A stretch of DNA of 64,000 nucleotides from Mesorhabditis belari (lineage: Eukaryota; Nematoda; Chromadorea; Rhabditida; Rhabditidae). Of this stretch, positions 34,601-49,600 are shown one piece after another. The stretch lies in the NCBI GenBank assembly GCA_958450365.1, contig CAUEEP010000934.1:889501-953500 (forward strand), written 5' to 3'. Numbering within the stretch: position 1 is the first letter of the stretch; the number at the start of each line of letters is the position of its first letter. Under the pieces are notes generated by a model. It was not told the DNA's origin. It saw nothing but the letters and a program-made list of their open reading frames with translations, and made no database searches. The position numbers and the translations under genes are program-made.

Positions 34601-37600
34601 GGTGGTGCTTTTCCGTGGCATAAAGTACACTAAAGTAAAGCGCAAATATTTAGAATGAGACTTAAGCGAAAATTTTTCAGAAAAGCAAATTCCCTTGGGG
34701 ATGAAAATGAAGTCAAAAACGCCAGAATTAGCAATTTCACAAAGCTTTTTGTTGAGTTTAAGAAATCAAAAAGAGTTTTCTGATGTGTTTATTGGGGAAT
34801 TGCGGGGAGGAGGGGAGGGAAAGGAGTTGAAGAGGCTAAAGTTTTGACTGAGTGAAGAAGATCGGAGTTGAGGCTGAGAAGGAGCCTGAGGCCAATGTGT
34901 CCCTTGGGGTTACAATCGGCCGTCTCATTCGTTTGAGACGCTCTAAATTGCGTGAAACCTCTTTTGAAGCCTTTTCCATGCATTCTTGCAGCATTTGAAT
35001 GCGAAAATTTTCGATAAACTAACATTTTTTGGGTAAATGAACCATAATTTGTCACTTTTTCAATTGAAATTTTTGAATTCGACAAACAAATCTTTAATGT
35101 ACTTTGTGCTGTGATAATCGTTCGCTTTCTGGCACACACGCTGTCTGGCACGCGTGTACTTTGTGCAGCACAAACGTACAGCATTTGGCGCAGAGGTTTG
35201 GCACAAAAATCTGACTCAAAAGTCTGGCTTTCAAGCCTTTAAAGGTGACTAATCTTTCGTGTACTTTGTGCTCTCTGGAAACGCACCTTATCTAGAGCAC
35301 TGTCTTTTCTATGATTCACCAAATGATCTCTATGGTTCACCGCTATCAATACGACAAAAAAGAAGAAGCATTACAAATCTCAGTATGCCAGAAAAGTGCG
35401 TTTAAGAGAGCACAAAGTACATAAAAGATTCGATCATTTTTAGCTCTTCTTGGAAAAGTTTCTGGGAAAATTAAACCAAAAATCAGTGCATTAGAAGCGT
35501 GCCGTTACGAGCACAAAGTACATTGTGAAGATTTTCCCAACAATTCAAGCAAATCAGCAAAATCGTACTTTCTAACTCAAAATAGCCTTCTAGGCTTTCT
35601 AGCCTTAAAACTTCAAGTTAAACTCCAAGTTTTCGATAAAATCCAGCGCTATAAAGAGAATTGTGGAATGGTTTGATCCTTCCCAACTTCCCAAAGAATT
35701 GTGCAGTTAACTCCCTCTGGAATAAAGGAGATCAAGAGCCTGATTGGTTGGTTGGTTTAATGATTAGCTAACCATTGGTTTAATGATTAGCACAGTTTTG
35801 CCGATAACTTTCCCAGCTCGTCACAAGGATTCTTTCAAACAAAATTTGCAAAAACTTGAGCTTGAAGCGGGGTAGAACCCCTCTCCTTCTGTACAAGAAA
35901 CAGCAGCTTAGGCAATGCGCCATTTGAATCAACTGATTGGCATCCTTTTCGGTGGCCTTTATCCATCCTCTAGGAGCTTTCTTTAGGGGCAAGCTTTCGC
36001 CTTTCACTATACCCAAATCAGTTAACTCTTGAGTAAACGAGATCAAGAGCCTTTTAGTGTAATGGTTAGCACAGTTGGCTGGGAAGCGTCACGGGTTCGA
36101 CTCCCGGCGGCGCAAGAGATTTAGATTTGCCCCATTTCCAACTAATCTTTGAGATCAATGCCATAATTTCTGGTCCTTCCCAAAGAATTGTGCAGTTAAC
36201 TCCCCTCTTGATTAAAGGAGATCAAGAGCCTTTTGCTTTAATGGTTAGCACATTTTTGCCGATAACTTTCCCAGCTCATCACAAGGATTTTGCAGATTCC
36301 ATTTTGACAGTTTCTTTTCCACTTTTTTTCCAATATTCTCTTTCTTTCTTTGATTCACTTTACACTTAAATCTTTCCTAAATTTTTCTTTCTTTTCCCAC
36401 TTATTCAATCATTTCTCTATTCAATCATTTCTCTAAAAGAAATCATCACCTTTTCTTTGCCAGCTAATCGCTTTTTTTTCTATGGAAAAGGTCACTTTTT
36501 AGAGATCTTTCAGGCAATTTCAGGCAAAAGAAAAGGCTATTTTTAAGAAAAATTATCTTTTTCTTTTCTGTAAAATACTGTAAGAGTTTTATTAAAGTTA
36601 AAGAGTCAGATAAGGTTTTTCAAAAGCCTAGTAGAGCCTAGTAGGGTCTAGTAGGGTCTAGTAGGGTCTAGTAGGGTCTAGTAGAGCCTAGTAGAGCCTA
36701 GTAGGGCTTATTAGAGCCTAGTAGAGCCTAGTAGAGCCTAGTAGAGTCTAAGAGAGCCTAGTAGGGCTTATTAGAGCCTAGTAGAGCCTAGTAGAGCCTA
36801 GTAGAGTCTAAGAGAGCCTAGTAGGGCTTATTAGAGCCTAGTAGAGCCTAGTAGGGCTTATTAGAGCCTAGTAGGGCTTATTAGAGCCTAGTAGAGCCTA
36901 GTAGAGTCTAGTAGAGCCTAGTAAAGCCTAGTAGAGCCTAGTAGAGCCTAGTAGAGCCTAGTAGGGTCTAGTAGAGCCTAGCAAAGCCTGGTAAAGCCTA
37001 GTAGAGCCTAGTAGAGCCTAGTAGAGCCTAGTAGAGCCTAGACAAAAACCTAGTAGAGCTTTTCAACTACTGCTTCTTTTCAAGCTTCTTTTTACTGTAG
37101 CTCAGTCTTGTATAACGAAATTGGACTTGCTTGCGGAGTTCAAAGAGCTTAAATTGCTCAAAAAGAGCTCAAATTGCTCAAAAAGAGCTCAAATTGCTCA
37201 AGAAGAGCTTAAATTGACTCAAATTTCTCAAGAAAAACTCATTTCTATCATTTCCATCATTTCTATCATCAATTTATCTGTGTGCTTAAATTTGTAAGCA
37301 CAAAACTTCTGCTTCAATGAAAGCTTCATTCTTTTTCCTTGAGACAACAAGTTTCTGTGAGAAAAACAGCCCAAATCGAAAGAAAAGTGATTTCAATGCG
37401 CTAGATAGAGTGCGTTTGGCAGCAGAAAATCTACTTCAAATCAAGTTTAGAAAGTTTTGATGACTCTAAACGCAACAAATCTGGTGCAATGAATTTCTAG
37501 GAAAGGTGGTCCGTTCATTTATGCAGCCAATGGTTTTTTTTGGCCAATTTTTAGTTCAATTACATAGATTCAGGTTTAAACGAGGACAAATTGGTTCAAA

Positions 37601-40600
37601 TTTCTCAAGAAAAACTCATTTCTATCATTTCTATCATCAATTCTTTTATAAAATTCATTTTTTCATCAATTTTGACTCTCAATTTCCAGTTTTTCATTTA
37701 AAATTCATAAATTAGAACTAGAGAAATGAAAAATGAATTTGATTTATTGAAGAAAAAAGAAAGGGAAATGGGGTTTGTTGACGATAATACACAGTGTGAT
37801 GAATCAACGATTGGAATCGCTTTGGAGGGGAAAGGAAATCGGGTTCTCGTTTCGCTGATACGGCTGAAATGGCTGAAATGGCTGGAATGGCTGAAATGGC
37901 TGAAATGGCTGAAATGGCTGAAAAAGGCTTTTTTTGTTCTCTTTTATTTCAATCATGTAAACGCACAGCTTCTAGCGCACTGAAATCTTCATTTTTCTCT
38001 GTGCTATGAGAAAAATGAAGTATTCAGTGCACCAGAAGCTGTGCTTCTCTACATATTTGGTTCCTTTTCGTTTACATATTTGACCAAAAATTAATGGCTG
38101 ATTGTAATGGCTGTAATGGCTGATTGTCTGGTAGACATGGATCGGATCGGATTCGTCGAATTGATCAGGCTAGCCCGATCCTATTCGAGGCGATAGATCT
38201 GACCAATCGTCTAGCTCGATCCGATCCAATAGCTCTGGCCAATTGTCTAACCCGATCCGATCCAATAGATCTGACCAATTGTCTAACCCGATCCGATCCA
38301 ATAGATCTGACCAATCGTCTAGCTCGATCCGATCCAATGAATCAGACCAATCGTTAGCCTGATCCGATCCAATAGCTCTGACCAATTGTCTAACCCGATC
38401 CGATCCAATAGATCTAACCAATCGTCTAGCTCGATCCGATCCAATAGCTCTGACCAATCGTCTAGCCTGATCTGATAGCTCTAATCAATCGTCTAGCCTG
38501 ATCCTTCCAATAGCTCTGACCAATCGTTAGCCCGATCCGATCCAATAGCTCTGACCAATCGTCTAGCTCGATCCGATCCAACTTCCTCAATTCGCAATCT
38601 TCATGATTTTCTCCCAGAAACGAAACGTTTTCGCGAAAAAACTGGAGAATTCATTCACTAGAAGGCTTGTATTTACACGCAAAATGCAAAAACAAGTCTC
38701 TATTCCCTGAATCGATTCCTCTCCTTGATCACTCTTGCGTGAATTTCCCTCCCCAGAAACCCTCCTCTTTTTCCTTTTCTTTTCTTCTCATTCTCGACAA
38801 TCATTGAGGTCAATTGATTCCATTTTTCTTTCTTTTCAAAAGATTCTTTTTCTTTTTTTCATTTCATTCATTTCATTGAAATTCATGTGCTAAACTTGAA
38901 CCATCTCTCCATCTTTAGGGTCACTTGATTTCTAGGTCGTTAGAAGACGGCTAATTCGAGAGATTTTACATTTCTCTCAAGTTTTAGATTACGGTAGAAT
39001 CTAGGTACAGTAATCCTACAGCCTGGATTCCAGAATTCTAGACTCCAGAATCCTATACTCCAGAATCCTAGAGTCCAGTAATCCTAGAGTCCAGTAATCC
39101 TAGACTCCAGAATCCTAGAGTCCAGAATCCTAGACTCCAGAATCCTAGACTCCAGAATCCTAGACTCCAGAATCCTAGACTCTAGAATCCTAGACCCCAG
39201 AGTCCTAGACTCTAGAATCCTCGACTCCAGTAATCCCTGTTTAAACGTTTTCTACCTCTGACTATTAGTAAGTTTGAGATTACGGTAGTAAAGCACAGTA
39301 ATCTGTACAGTTTATAGTAAGCTTGCGTACCGTAGTCGCAATTGTTCTTTAGAACCCGACTTTACAGCGAAATTCAGTTCTCTTTGTGCGCTGACAACCA
39401 GCTGGCACATTTGGAGGAAAAAAGGAAAAGACTACGGTCTAAATACAGCTTACAAAATCCATACAAAATACAGTAACCCATATAGACTATAGGAATCCAT
39501 ATAGACTACAGTAATCTGCCAATTTTCGCTACTTTCATTAGTGAAAACTTTTAAAACAAAAGTTTTTATTAGGAGAGATTGGATTAGGAGAGATAGATCT
39601 TTAGGTATCATCTAAATCATTAAAAGAGATAGATTTTAGGAGAGATAGAATGAGAAAAACCGTCTTTTCATTGGCTTGCTGAACATTCTTAAAGAGCTTT
39701 AGGTAAAAGCCACACTATTGCCAAACTAATAGCTGTTTGTTAAAGGGGAACTTTTGAGTAGACTATGGTAAGTGGAGATTTCGACTATCTTAGCCTGGCT
39801 ATCGTAATTTGACTACCGTAATCTGAGTATCATAGCCCGAAGATCGTAATTTGAGTACCGTAATCTGACTATCCTAGCCTGAAGATCGTAATCTGCCTAC
39901 CGTAGCCCGACGATCGTAATTTGACTACCGTGGCCCGACTATCGTAATCTAACTACCGTAGCCTGGCTATCGTAATTCGACTATCGTAATCTGACCACCG
40001 AAATCTGACTATCGTAGCCCGACTATCGTAATTCGACTATCGTAATTTGACTACCATAATCTGGCTATCGTAACCCGACTATCGTAGCCCGACGATCGTA
40101 ATTCGACTATCGTAATCTGACTACCGTAATCTGACTACCATAATCTGACTGCCATAATCTGACTTTCGTAGCCCGGTTATCGTAACCCGACTACCGTAAC
40201 CCAGGACTTATTGTAAGGGTTACATATCACCGTACCTCTGCCACCGTAGTCCAGCGGACTGTCAGATGTGCTCTACATTCAAAGAAGCCTTTATCACTCG
40301 AATCATTTCGTTTCCCCTATCCATCAATCTCTCTTTGTGCTCATAAATGCCCGATCTGATTCACACCTTTTTCCCCCCTTCAATCCATTCCCCAAATTTG
40401 TCCTTCTCAATCGCTTATTTGCTGAGCGAATGAATCGTGCCGACCATAAAACTGTATAATGTGTATAGGTGTTTGAAATTGAATTGAAGCGATTATTGAA
40501 GGAAATTTTGATATTGTTACAATGAGATTGTGGGATTGAAGCTGGCTGAAGACAGAAGGCTGGAGGCTAAAAGCTGAAGGCTGAAGGCTAAAAGCTGAAG

Positions 40601-43600
40601 GCTGAAGGCTGAAGGCTGAAGGCTAAAAGCTGAAGGCTGAAGACTGAAGACTGAAGACTGAAACTTGAAGGCTGAAGACTGAAGACTGAAAGTTGAAGGC
40701 TTTAAACCGTTTAAAATCTTGAACTCGATATCTTAGACTTAAACTTTTCGTAATAAACAGCGTTTCATAACAACCAAAGCTTGTTCTTTATGTTCTAAAC
40801 TAAGCAAAGCTTGCTCTTTCTACCCCAAACCAAGCTGTTCTTTCTGTTCTAAACCCATCCTCTCTGGCGTACTTGTTTCCTCATTTTTCTCAAAGAATTC
40901 CGCGCAAAATGAAGTATTAAGTGCACTAGAAAGGGTACGTTTACGATTTCGAAGCACAAAGTATCCAATTTAACAATAGATCAGTTTTCTAAACCCTCCA
41001 TTCATTAGATCTATCAACCTTGTTGGTGCCAACTCGTGATCGTTCCCTTTCCCCTTTCCTGGGTAAGGTTTGTGTGTTCCCATAAATTGTGTATGATCAA
41101 GGGCTCTCCTTCATCCATTTCCCCCCTCCCCTTTTCTTTCCACTATTGTATTTGCACGCCTCGATCGGTCTTTTCTTGAGAAGAGCGTTCAAGAAGGGAC
41201 TATAAGGGGTGAAATGAAGGGGACTGTAAGCAAGCAGGCATCAAGCATTTAGATTTATAGTTAGATCAGGAAAATTCGATTTAAATTGTATCTTTAAATT
41301 GATTGAATCTGTTTAAATTGATTTAAATTGATTTAAATTGATTGAATCCATTTAAATTGAATCTTTAAACTGATTGAATCCATTAAATTAATTGAATCCA
41401 AACCCATTATCAAACCCATAACGGGCTAAGCTTGCAAGAAAAAAGTGAAAGAAATACGTAAACAGATGTTATTACAATAGTTTTCAAAAAGTTTAACGAG
41501 TGCGGGAGTCGAACCCGAGGGACTACCAGCTAACAGGATCTGCAGTCAAGCACACTATCCACTACACCACCGAGACAGTTGACCGATGGGCGTGTGACGG
41601 CTTCTTAAAGAGTCCAAAAGGTCTTGGTGTCATTCTATTAGACACTCTGTGCCATTCCCTTAGAATCAAACGAAGTCCAATCCCCAGCACTGCGTACTTT
41701 GTGCTCTAGCGAACGCAAGCTGTCTGGCACATTGGATTCCTTGTTTTCTTTCAGGAAAGATTCCTTGTTTTCTTTGTTGAATCCAGTGCGCCAGACAACT
41801 CGTGTTTCTCAGAGTACAAAGTACTGTTTGGGCTATTTTGACTATCGTAACCCAAGCTTATTGTAAGAGCCATTAATTACAGTAACCTGTTGCCATAATC
41901 TAATTACAGTAACCTGTTGCCACTGTAAGCTATGTTTTTCAAATCCAAATCCAGCAAATCCGAAATTTGCATTTATGGTTCGAAAACGGTATCGATTTGT
42001 ATCAAAATTCAAAGAAATTAGAAAGCATAGCACAAGTTTCTTTCCAGTATATCATTTGCAATGATCAAAACTCTTAGTCAAGCACAGGGGAGATCTGGGA
42101 GAGGCTGAAAGAGGAGTGAATTCATCGTCTTCATGCAGGGATTGAAGGGGGATCTGACAGAGAGCGGCTAATCGTTTCCCCCATTCTCTCCCATTCTTCC
42201 CTTTCCATTCATCTCCACTTTGTGATCATCGACTCATCTCTCCCCCATCGACTCCAACAATTCCCCATGACTTTTCACACCAACTTTTGAGCCTAAATTT
42301 GATTTTAAAAATTGAACTTTGAAATTAACCTTAAACCTGAGCTTTCTTTCTTTTTATTTTCTTTCTTTTATCTTTCTTTTTCTTTTCTTCAAGTTCTTTT
42401 AAACTCTTTAAACTCTTTTAAACTCTTTAAACTCTTTTAAACTAAAAACTTTCAAGTTCAAGAACTTCTAAAGTTCAATCCTCCATTTGACTTCAACCTG
42501 GCAAAGTATCTTGATTTTTTTTGGCATGAAAATAAATGGATAATTTAGTTAAGTTACCCAAATTCATTCATAAATCATTATTCTGATTTAACTATCAATT
42601 TTTCACTTCAGTAATTTAGTTTTAATAGCAAGCAGTCTTTCTTTTTGTCTGTCCGATTCTCTTCTATTCAATTATCGATAGATTTCGGTTCACTTACCCA
42701 ATAATTGAGCTTAAATCGATCCCTCGAATCTCTCGAATCTCGATTCCTAGCCAGGCTCGATTTCCATCCAACTTTCTATTTGAAAATCTGCCAATTGATC
42801 TGCCAATCTGCCAAATGCCAATTTTCTATACTTAAAACTTTCTATAGTCGTTTTAAACTTCAACTCCAACTCCAACTCCAACTCCATATTTAAACCATTG
42901 CCCAGCTGAAAAGCAGTTGATCAGCAAAACCATCGATCGTTGTTTCCCATCCATCGCAATTTCCCCATTTTCTTTTTCGCATTCGCTCCGCCCACTCACA
43001 CACTCATTGGCGCTCATCGAGCTGAGAAAAGAATTTGCGAAAAGGGGAAATGTGGGGAAGAGGACTCTTCATCTCTCTTGATCTCTCTTCATCACTTCTC
43101 ATCTCATCCCCTCTCCTCTTCACTCACAAATATCATCACTCCACACACTTCTCACCTCTTAATTACGGTGTTTTTCGTTTCGCTTCTTGTTCTTGTACTT
43201 GTTGTTCTTGTTGTTCTTGTTGTTCTTGTTCTAGTTCTAGTTCTTGTTCTTGTTCTAGTTCTTGTTCTTGTTCTTCTTGTTCTTCTTGTTCTTCTTGTTC
43301 TTCTTGTTCTTCTTGTTCTTCTTGTTCTTCTTGTTCTTGTACTTTTTATCTTCTTGTTATAATCGTTTTACCTTATAACTTTGTTTAACACGATTCTGAT
43401 TTTCAATGAACAACTTTTTGCTTTAAACTTTGACTCTATTTGATCTAACTTCTCTAGAATTTTCTAAAAAAAGCCAAAATCCAATATCTAGCTTGCCTTT
43501 GGCTTTGAGTAGTCTGGAAAATCGGATCTAGAAACAGCTTTAGTTGTTTCTAGATCCGATTGTTTCGAGTGGGTTTATCTCTTTAGTTCACTTGAGTCTT

Positions 43601-46600
43601 TAATCATTGATTTTGTACTCAAAAGTCGATTTTCTGCTGTCCATAAAGTCTTTTCTTAGTTTCTTAGTCTTTTCTTCTTTTCTTTTCTTTCTTTCTTTCG
43701 TACTTCCATTTAAAACCAATAAATTCACCAATTAAAGTACCACCAATTTGATTGAAAATTAACCAAAATTGACTTTAAAAGATCGAAATTGAACAAAAAA
43801 ACACTTTTCTTTAAAGAAAATCGTGAATTTGTTATTTTTTCAATGGAAATACGAAAAGAAACTCTGAAGAGCTTAGTAAAATTGAACTAAAATTGGTAAA
43901 TTGAACGTAGAATTGAAAATAATCGTGATCAATAGTTTGCTTTTGTCAGTTTATTGGATAAATTTCTGATTTTACTTCTGTTTTATTGGTTCATCAAAGC
44001 TCAAAAGTGAATACTCGTAAAGCTTTTTATTTTCCGCGATTCTTTAGCAATAGCAATTCTTGATTTTGCTCTTGATGAGCATCTTGATTCGGTACGAATT
44101 TGGTTCGAATTTGGTTCCAATATGGTTCCAATATGGTACTGATTAATCGCTTTAACACCTTGCAACTCTAATAGATACAATTTTTAAACCCCAACAGTTT
44201 TCTATTGAATTGTTTATTTTGTTTTACTTCAACTCCTTACCAGGTTAGACTTTTTAACTTGAATCTTCAATTCATTACGTAGAAAATACAATTAGGACAC
44301 TGAATTCTATATGGGGAAAATTCAGCTTCGTTATTAGAGCTCACTCTGTGGCACTGAAAGTATCTAGTAGCAACATCGGGTCACTACATCTGAGTCTGAC
44401 ACCATCACAACGTTAGATCAAAAAGTAGATATATTCAACTTTCATTGCTTCACCAATTCGAGACTTGTAAATTCAGCCACCAATTCTTCTTCAAGAATCC
44501 CTTGGGCATTCTCATTCACTCTTTCAAGAATTCGAAGAAACGACAAGAGTTCAACAAATCATTTTTCTTTCATTTCTCTTCGAGATCTTGAAATTTACGG
44601 CTTTTCTTTCTCCCTTTTTCGTCCAATTTGCATAAGCTTCTTTGTCTATGAATGATTGGGGAAACAATGGGGAAAATTGATCGATATTTTGCCCAATTAA
44701 TCACTGAGTTGGTCGAGACTTTATGCTCACTTCCAAACACAACCTTTCTAGAGCAAAGAATTCTTGATTTTCCTCATGAAGCCAGGCTAAAAGAAGGAAT
44801 TTGGTGCACTAGAAATGGTAGGTTTACAAAGTAAACCTGGAAATGGTAGGTTTACAACACAAAGTACCCAATCGATATTCAGCTCACTGATTTTTGTAAG
44901 AGAAATTTCTCGTTTTTCTCCTTTCTCCTTTTTTTCTCTTCAAATCATGCATAGAATCGTTGCCAATTTTCCCCTGTATTTTTGACTTTCACTAACATAA
45001 AAGAATTGGGGAAACAATGGGGAAAATTGATCGATATTTTCCAAAAAAAATTTCCCAATCCCAAAGTTTTCCGCATTCTTTTTAAGACAAAAATCTTTGA
45101 ATTCATTTTTCCCACACGATGTATCGATTAGTTTACGAGCAAAAAATAGAGCTTATACTGAAAATGAAATATTCTATAGGAAAAAAAACGGGCCTGGAAA
45201 ATATTTTATTGAAAATTTTCGTAATCTAGACGAAAATAGAGATATTTTCTTTCGATTTGGCTAGATTTAAGCGGAAAACTGTTTTCTTTTGGCGTACTTT
45301 GTGCTCGAAGAAACTCAAGCTTCTGGCATACTTCCTTGCTATTTTCTTGCCCAGGAATCTGCCAGGAAACAGGAGTATTTTTTGTTTCTAAATCAATTCG
45401 ATGAACTTCTTTGATAGCTTAAAATAACGACAGGGTTAGTTAAATCTAAATTAGATGAAGGTATGGGTTTAGACTTTAGATTTAGGACTCTAGATTGGAG
45501 ACTCTAGATTGGAGACTCTAGATTTGAGACTCTTTAGATTGGAGACTTTAGATTTAGGACTCTAGATTGGAGACTCTAGATTTGAGACTCTAGATTGGAG
45601 ACTCTAGATTGGAGACTCTAGATTTGAGACTCTAGATTTGAGACTCTAGATTTGAGACTCTAGATTGGAGACTTTAGGCTTTAGACTCTAGAATTTCGAT
45701 TTTAGCTTCTAAATCTTAAACTTCATAGAGTCCCTAGTCTACGAATCCACAAAATAAACCCAATTTCATGTTTCGGCAGAAAAAAAACCAGTCCAACCAA
45801 TCATTCTCTATTAATCATCGCTAAATTACGGTAGTTTTTTTGCATCAACTAGCGTCGGGGGTAATTTTTCAGGGAAAATAGGAGGAATGGGAAAGGAAAA
45901 AGGAAAAAGATCAATAATAATCAACAACATCGAAAGGGAAAATTGAAAAAAAAGCCAGTTGTGAGGAATGAATTTCGTTCGGAAAAGGCAGAAAGGGCAA
46001 AATCACTCCAATTTCGATCCCGTCTATCGTCGAATGTACAAAAGTTGATTGGAATTGGGGAAATGGAAAAGAATTAGCGAAAGAATCGATTCAAACGCGG
46101 AGTTTATCACAAATTTGTACTGCTTTTTAGCAAAACTTTCTGCAGTTCGAGTAGGGTTAGCAACCTTCCAAAGGTAAATTCTAAATACATCTAAGCAAAC
46201 GTACTAGAGACGCTTATAAAAGCCAGCCCTTTCGCCATTTCCTTCAAAATTCATTCTTGGGAGTAAAAACAAATAAACTGATCTCAAAGGTGGATTTCTT
46301 CTCGACGTAGCCGTCATTCAAATCGCTTTCCATATTCGCATTCATCAAAGCAATCGTTAAAAGCAAAGAACGGCCAGCACAAACAGCTTTACTTCAGCAC
46401 AAACAGCTTTACTTCAGCACGAACAGCTTTACTTCAGCACGAACAGCTTTATTTGATCCAAATTGAGGCAACCTAAAAAAGAAAAACATTAAACGTTAAA
46501 AAAAACAAAAAGAAAATTAGCAAAAAACACAAAATTAACAATTCGGGGACACGATAGCAATGAAATTTTTTTTGCTTGCGCTTTATTTTATACTCGAGTT

Positions 46601-49600
46601 ACCGTAGTTTTCTCGCCATTTTGCAGACAGTTGCAATTTAGAAAACATGTTTGTAATGAGAGTATAAAGCTGGTTCTTTCGCGAAAAAACATTTAGGCGG
46701 TGGCTATTTTGCGTCAAATTTTTTTTGTGCAATCATAACTTTCTTCTAATTTATTTAATCTTTATAATCTTTATGTCATTTTGTAGATCTCAACAAGTGC
46801 AACAAGTGCAAAATGACCATAAAATGAATTGCTGATTGCGAATCTGCTTTAAAATCCAATACAAAGCTTTGCTTTGATCGCTTTGCTATGATAACTTTTG
46901 AAACACTGATAAACTTTTATGATTTTCAAGAGGAACTAGAACTAGAACTGACTAGCAAAGGGTTTACGAGCAATTCACAAGTTGCAAATCACGTTAAAAA
47001 CGGCTTTTATGCCTACTTTCTCTTGTAGAATCAGAATGAATCGAAAAACTGTTTTCCTAAAGAATCGATCGATTCCCGACCTCGCATTCTTTCCCTCTTT
47101 TCGCCAAAACCATTCATTTCGATCTCCATCCTCAAACCACAACACCAAAATGACCGCCAAAGTTGTTTCTCCTTTCATCGATTCCCCCCATTTTTCCCCA
47201 TTTCCCTCTTCACTCATCCGAAAATCGCTAATGACAGACAGTCGCCCAATTCGTCTGACCCTCAAATGAAAAAGAGGAATTGATTGGCCATGGGACGCAT
47301 ATTTAGCAAAAAATTCGGCTCTTGTGTAATTTCCGATATTAAACAATCCGGGGATTTTGAAAAAAAGCCGGATATTTTTAAAAAATCTAGGTCTTTTCAA
47401 AAAAACCGGTATTTTCAACGGATCGTCACACTTTGAACACCTATAACTTTGTCTAGAGACAATATTTTTCTTCACTTTTTATATCATTTGAAAGAGGACA
47501 TTTCAGACTTTCTAATGATACTAAACAGAGCTTGATTGGAAAATCGAGTCCGGATAATTGAGTCCAAGAAAATCAAAGCCATCTCTGGCAAATGAGGTCA
47601 TCCAAACAGGATATAGTATTGCTTAGTTTTTATGAGAATGGAAAATCGAATCAAGCTCGATTTGGTATCATTTGAAAGACTAAAATGTCCTCTATCCGAT
47701 GATCTAGAAAGCTAAGCATAATCTCATCTCTGGGCAAAGTTATAAGCCTTCAAAGCGTGAGGATCCGTTGAAAACCCGGACACACAGCGTCTTACTTTGT
47801 GCTCTTGCAAAGGCACCCTTTCTTGCACAGTGATTGTCAACTTCAAATGCTAAGTGTGCCAGAGCATTTGCGTTTACAAGAGTACAAAGTACAAGGGGTA
47901 GTACTCCAGAAAGTGTGTGTTTGTGGGGGCACAAAGTACGGCATCGATTTTCTTGTCATCATTGTCCAATTTCCACATTTTATCGACTTTGTTTCCCCTT
48001 TAAAACAGTTTTTTCACATAATTACCCTCAAATTCTCATTTTATTACCGAATTTTTGCGAAAATTGAGCCGTAAATTCACCAGATTTTGAGTAAATTAGT
48101 GGCGATGACCTCGAAAATTTTCCGATCGTCGACTTTTTTTTCTTTTTCACTAAGTCATTAGCGAATTCTCTCTTTAAAAAGTATTGAAAAAAGTTGAAGA
48201 GAAAATTGTGGATGCAAAAATGAAATAAAGAGGAGAAAAAGATGAGGAGGAAAATTGTTTTATTACTGAAAAAGTTTGCGCTTTGATTAAAGTGTACTTT
48301 GTGCTTTAAACGCAACCCTTCTGGCGCAATTCTGGAGCAATTTTTAAATAGATTTTGTGTACTTTGTGTGCCCTAAGGAAGAGAATTGTTTTATTGCTGG
48401 AAAAGTTTACGCTTTGATTAAAGTGTACTTTGTGCTTTAAACGCAACCCTTCTGGCTTAAATCGTATTTTTAAATAGATTTTGTGTACTTTGTGTGCCCT
48501 AAGAAACGCAAAGCATCTGGTACACTGTTTTCTTCATTTTTTATTTAAAGTTCTAGGATAAACTTGAGAAATTGAGCCTGCTTTGCGTATATAAGCCGGC
48601 CAGCTAACCAGCAAACCAGCCAAACAGCTGTACTTTGTGCTCAAATTTGTAAGCGCAACCTTTCTAGTGCACTGAATCTTTCATTTTTCAATAAATGAGG
48701 ATTCAGTGCGCTAGAAGTGAGCTGTTTACACGTGAGCACAAAGCACGAGAAGAGATGGAAACGCAAAGAGTCTAGTGCACAGGTTTTCAAGACTTTTCAC
48801 GATGAATTCTTCTCAATCTTTCTTCAAAATCATAAGCCAAAATTGCTAAAAAAACCCCACCAATCCCGCTATTTGCATTTTTCTCTCCACTGAATATCTT
48901 TTTCAATTCTTCAATCAATTCCCGATTTTTTCCCTATTCTCGACCGATTTTATTCATAAAATCGCATCACTAAATTATCAATTTTCCCAAATATATTATA
49001 GCAAACACGTGCGAATAATAATATGAATGAGAAATCAAATCAAGACCAAGAAGACCAAGAAGTTTGACGAGAGTGGGACTCGAACCTGGAGATATCTAAC
49101 AGGTTCTGCAGTCAAGCCAACTATCCACTAGACCATTGAGGTAGTTCGCCAGGCCTTGTGTGACGGCTTTTTAAAGTCTCCAAAAGCTCAGCTTGACTCG
49201 TTGCCTTTTATGTCAGCTTTCTTTTGATGTTCTTTAGTCTATTTCTATTAGAGTCTATTTTCCTGTAAACGCTAGCAATCTAGTGCACTGATTGTGTGAT
49301 GAAACGGTTGAATTGCCGACAAATTACTTACAAAATCGAGCCAAATTGAAGGGAAACTGTTCAGTACACGAGTGTTCAGTACACGGCGAGTGCTCTTTTT
49401 CGTGTACTTTGTGCTCAAATCTGTAAACACATCGATCCGGTGGACGGAAAGCTTGATTTTTCTTCATTTTCACTTCAAAATCGTTCATTTTCACTTTAAA
49501 ATCGTTCATTTTCCCCGCATAAAACCTGATTGATTCGTTGAAAATCTCTTCCTAAGCTGATCAATCCATTTCCATTCAATTTCCCCTAAATCCCAAATCG

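Noticed and set aside
42940..43388. Overlapping plus-strand frames rich in Val-Leu or Ser-Cys
   Set aside because: They run through the TTCTTGTTC array. Two frames open together is a low-complexity artefact.
46975..47475. 166-codon open frame on the minus strand
   Set aside because: The N-terminal part is encoded by the TTTCAACGGATC foldback, and the rest shows no similarity or splice structure. Lys/Phe-rich composition is typical of AT-rich noncoding DNA.
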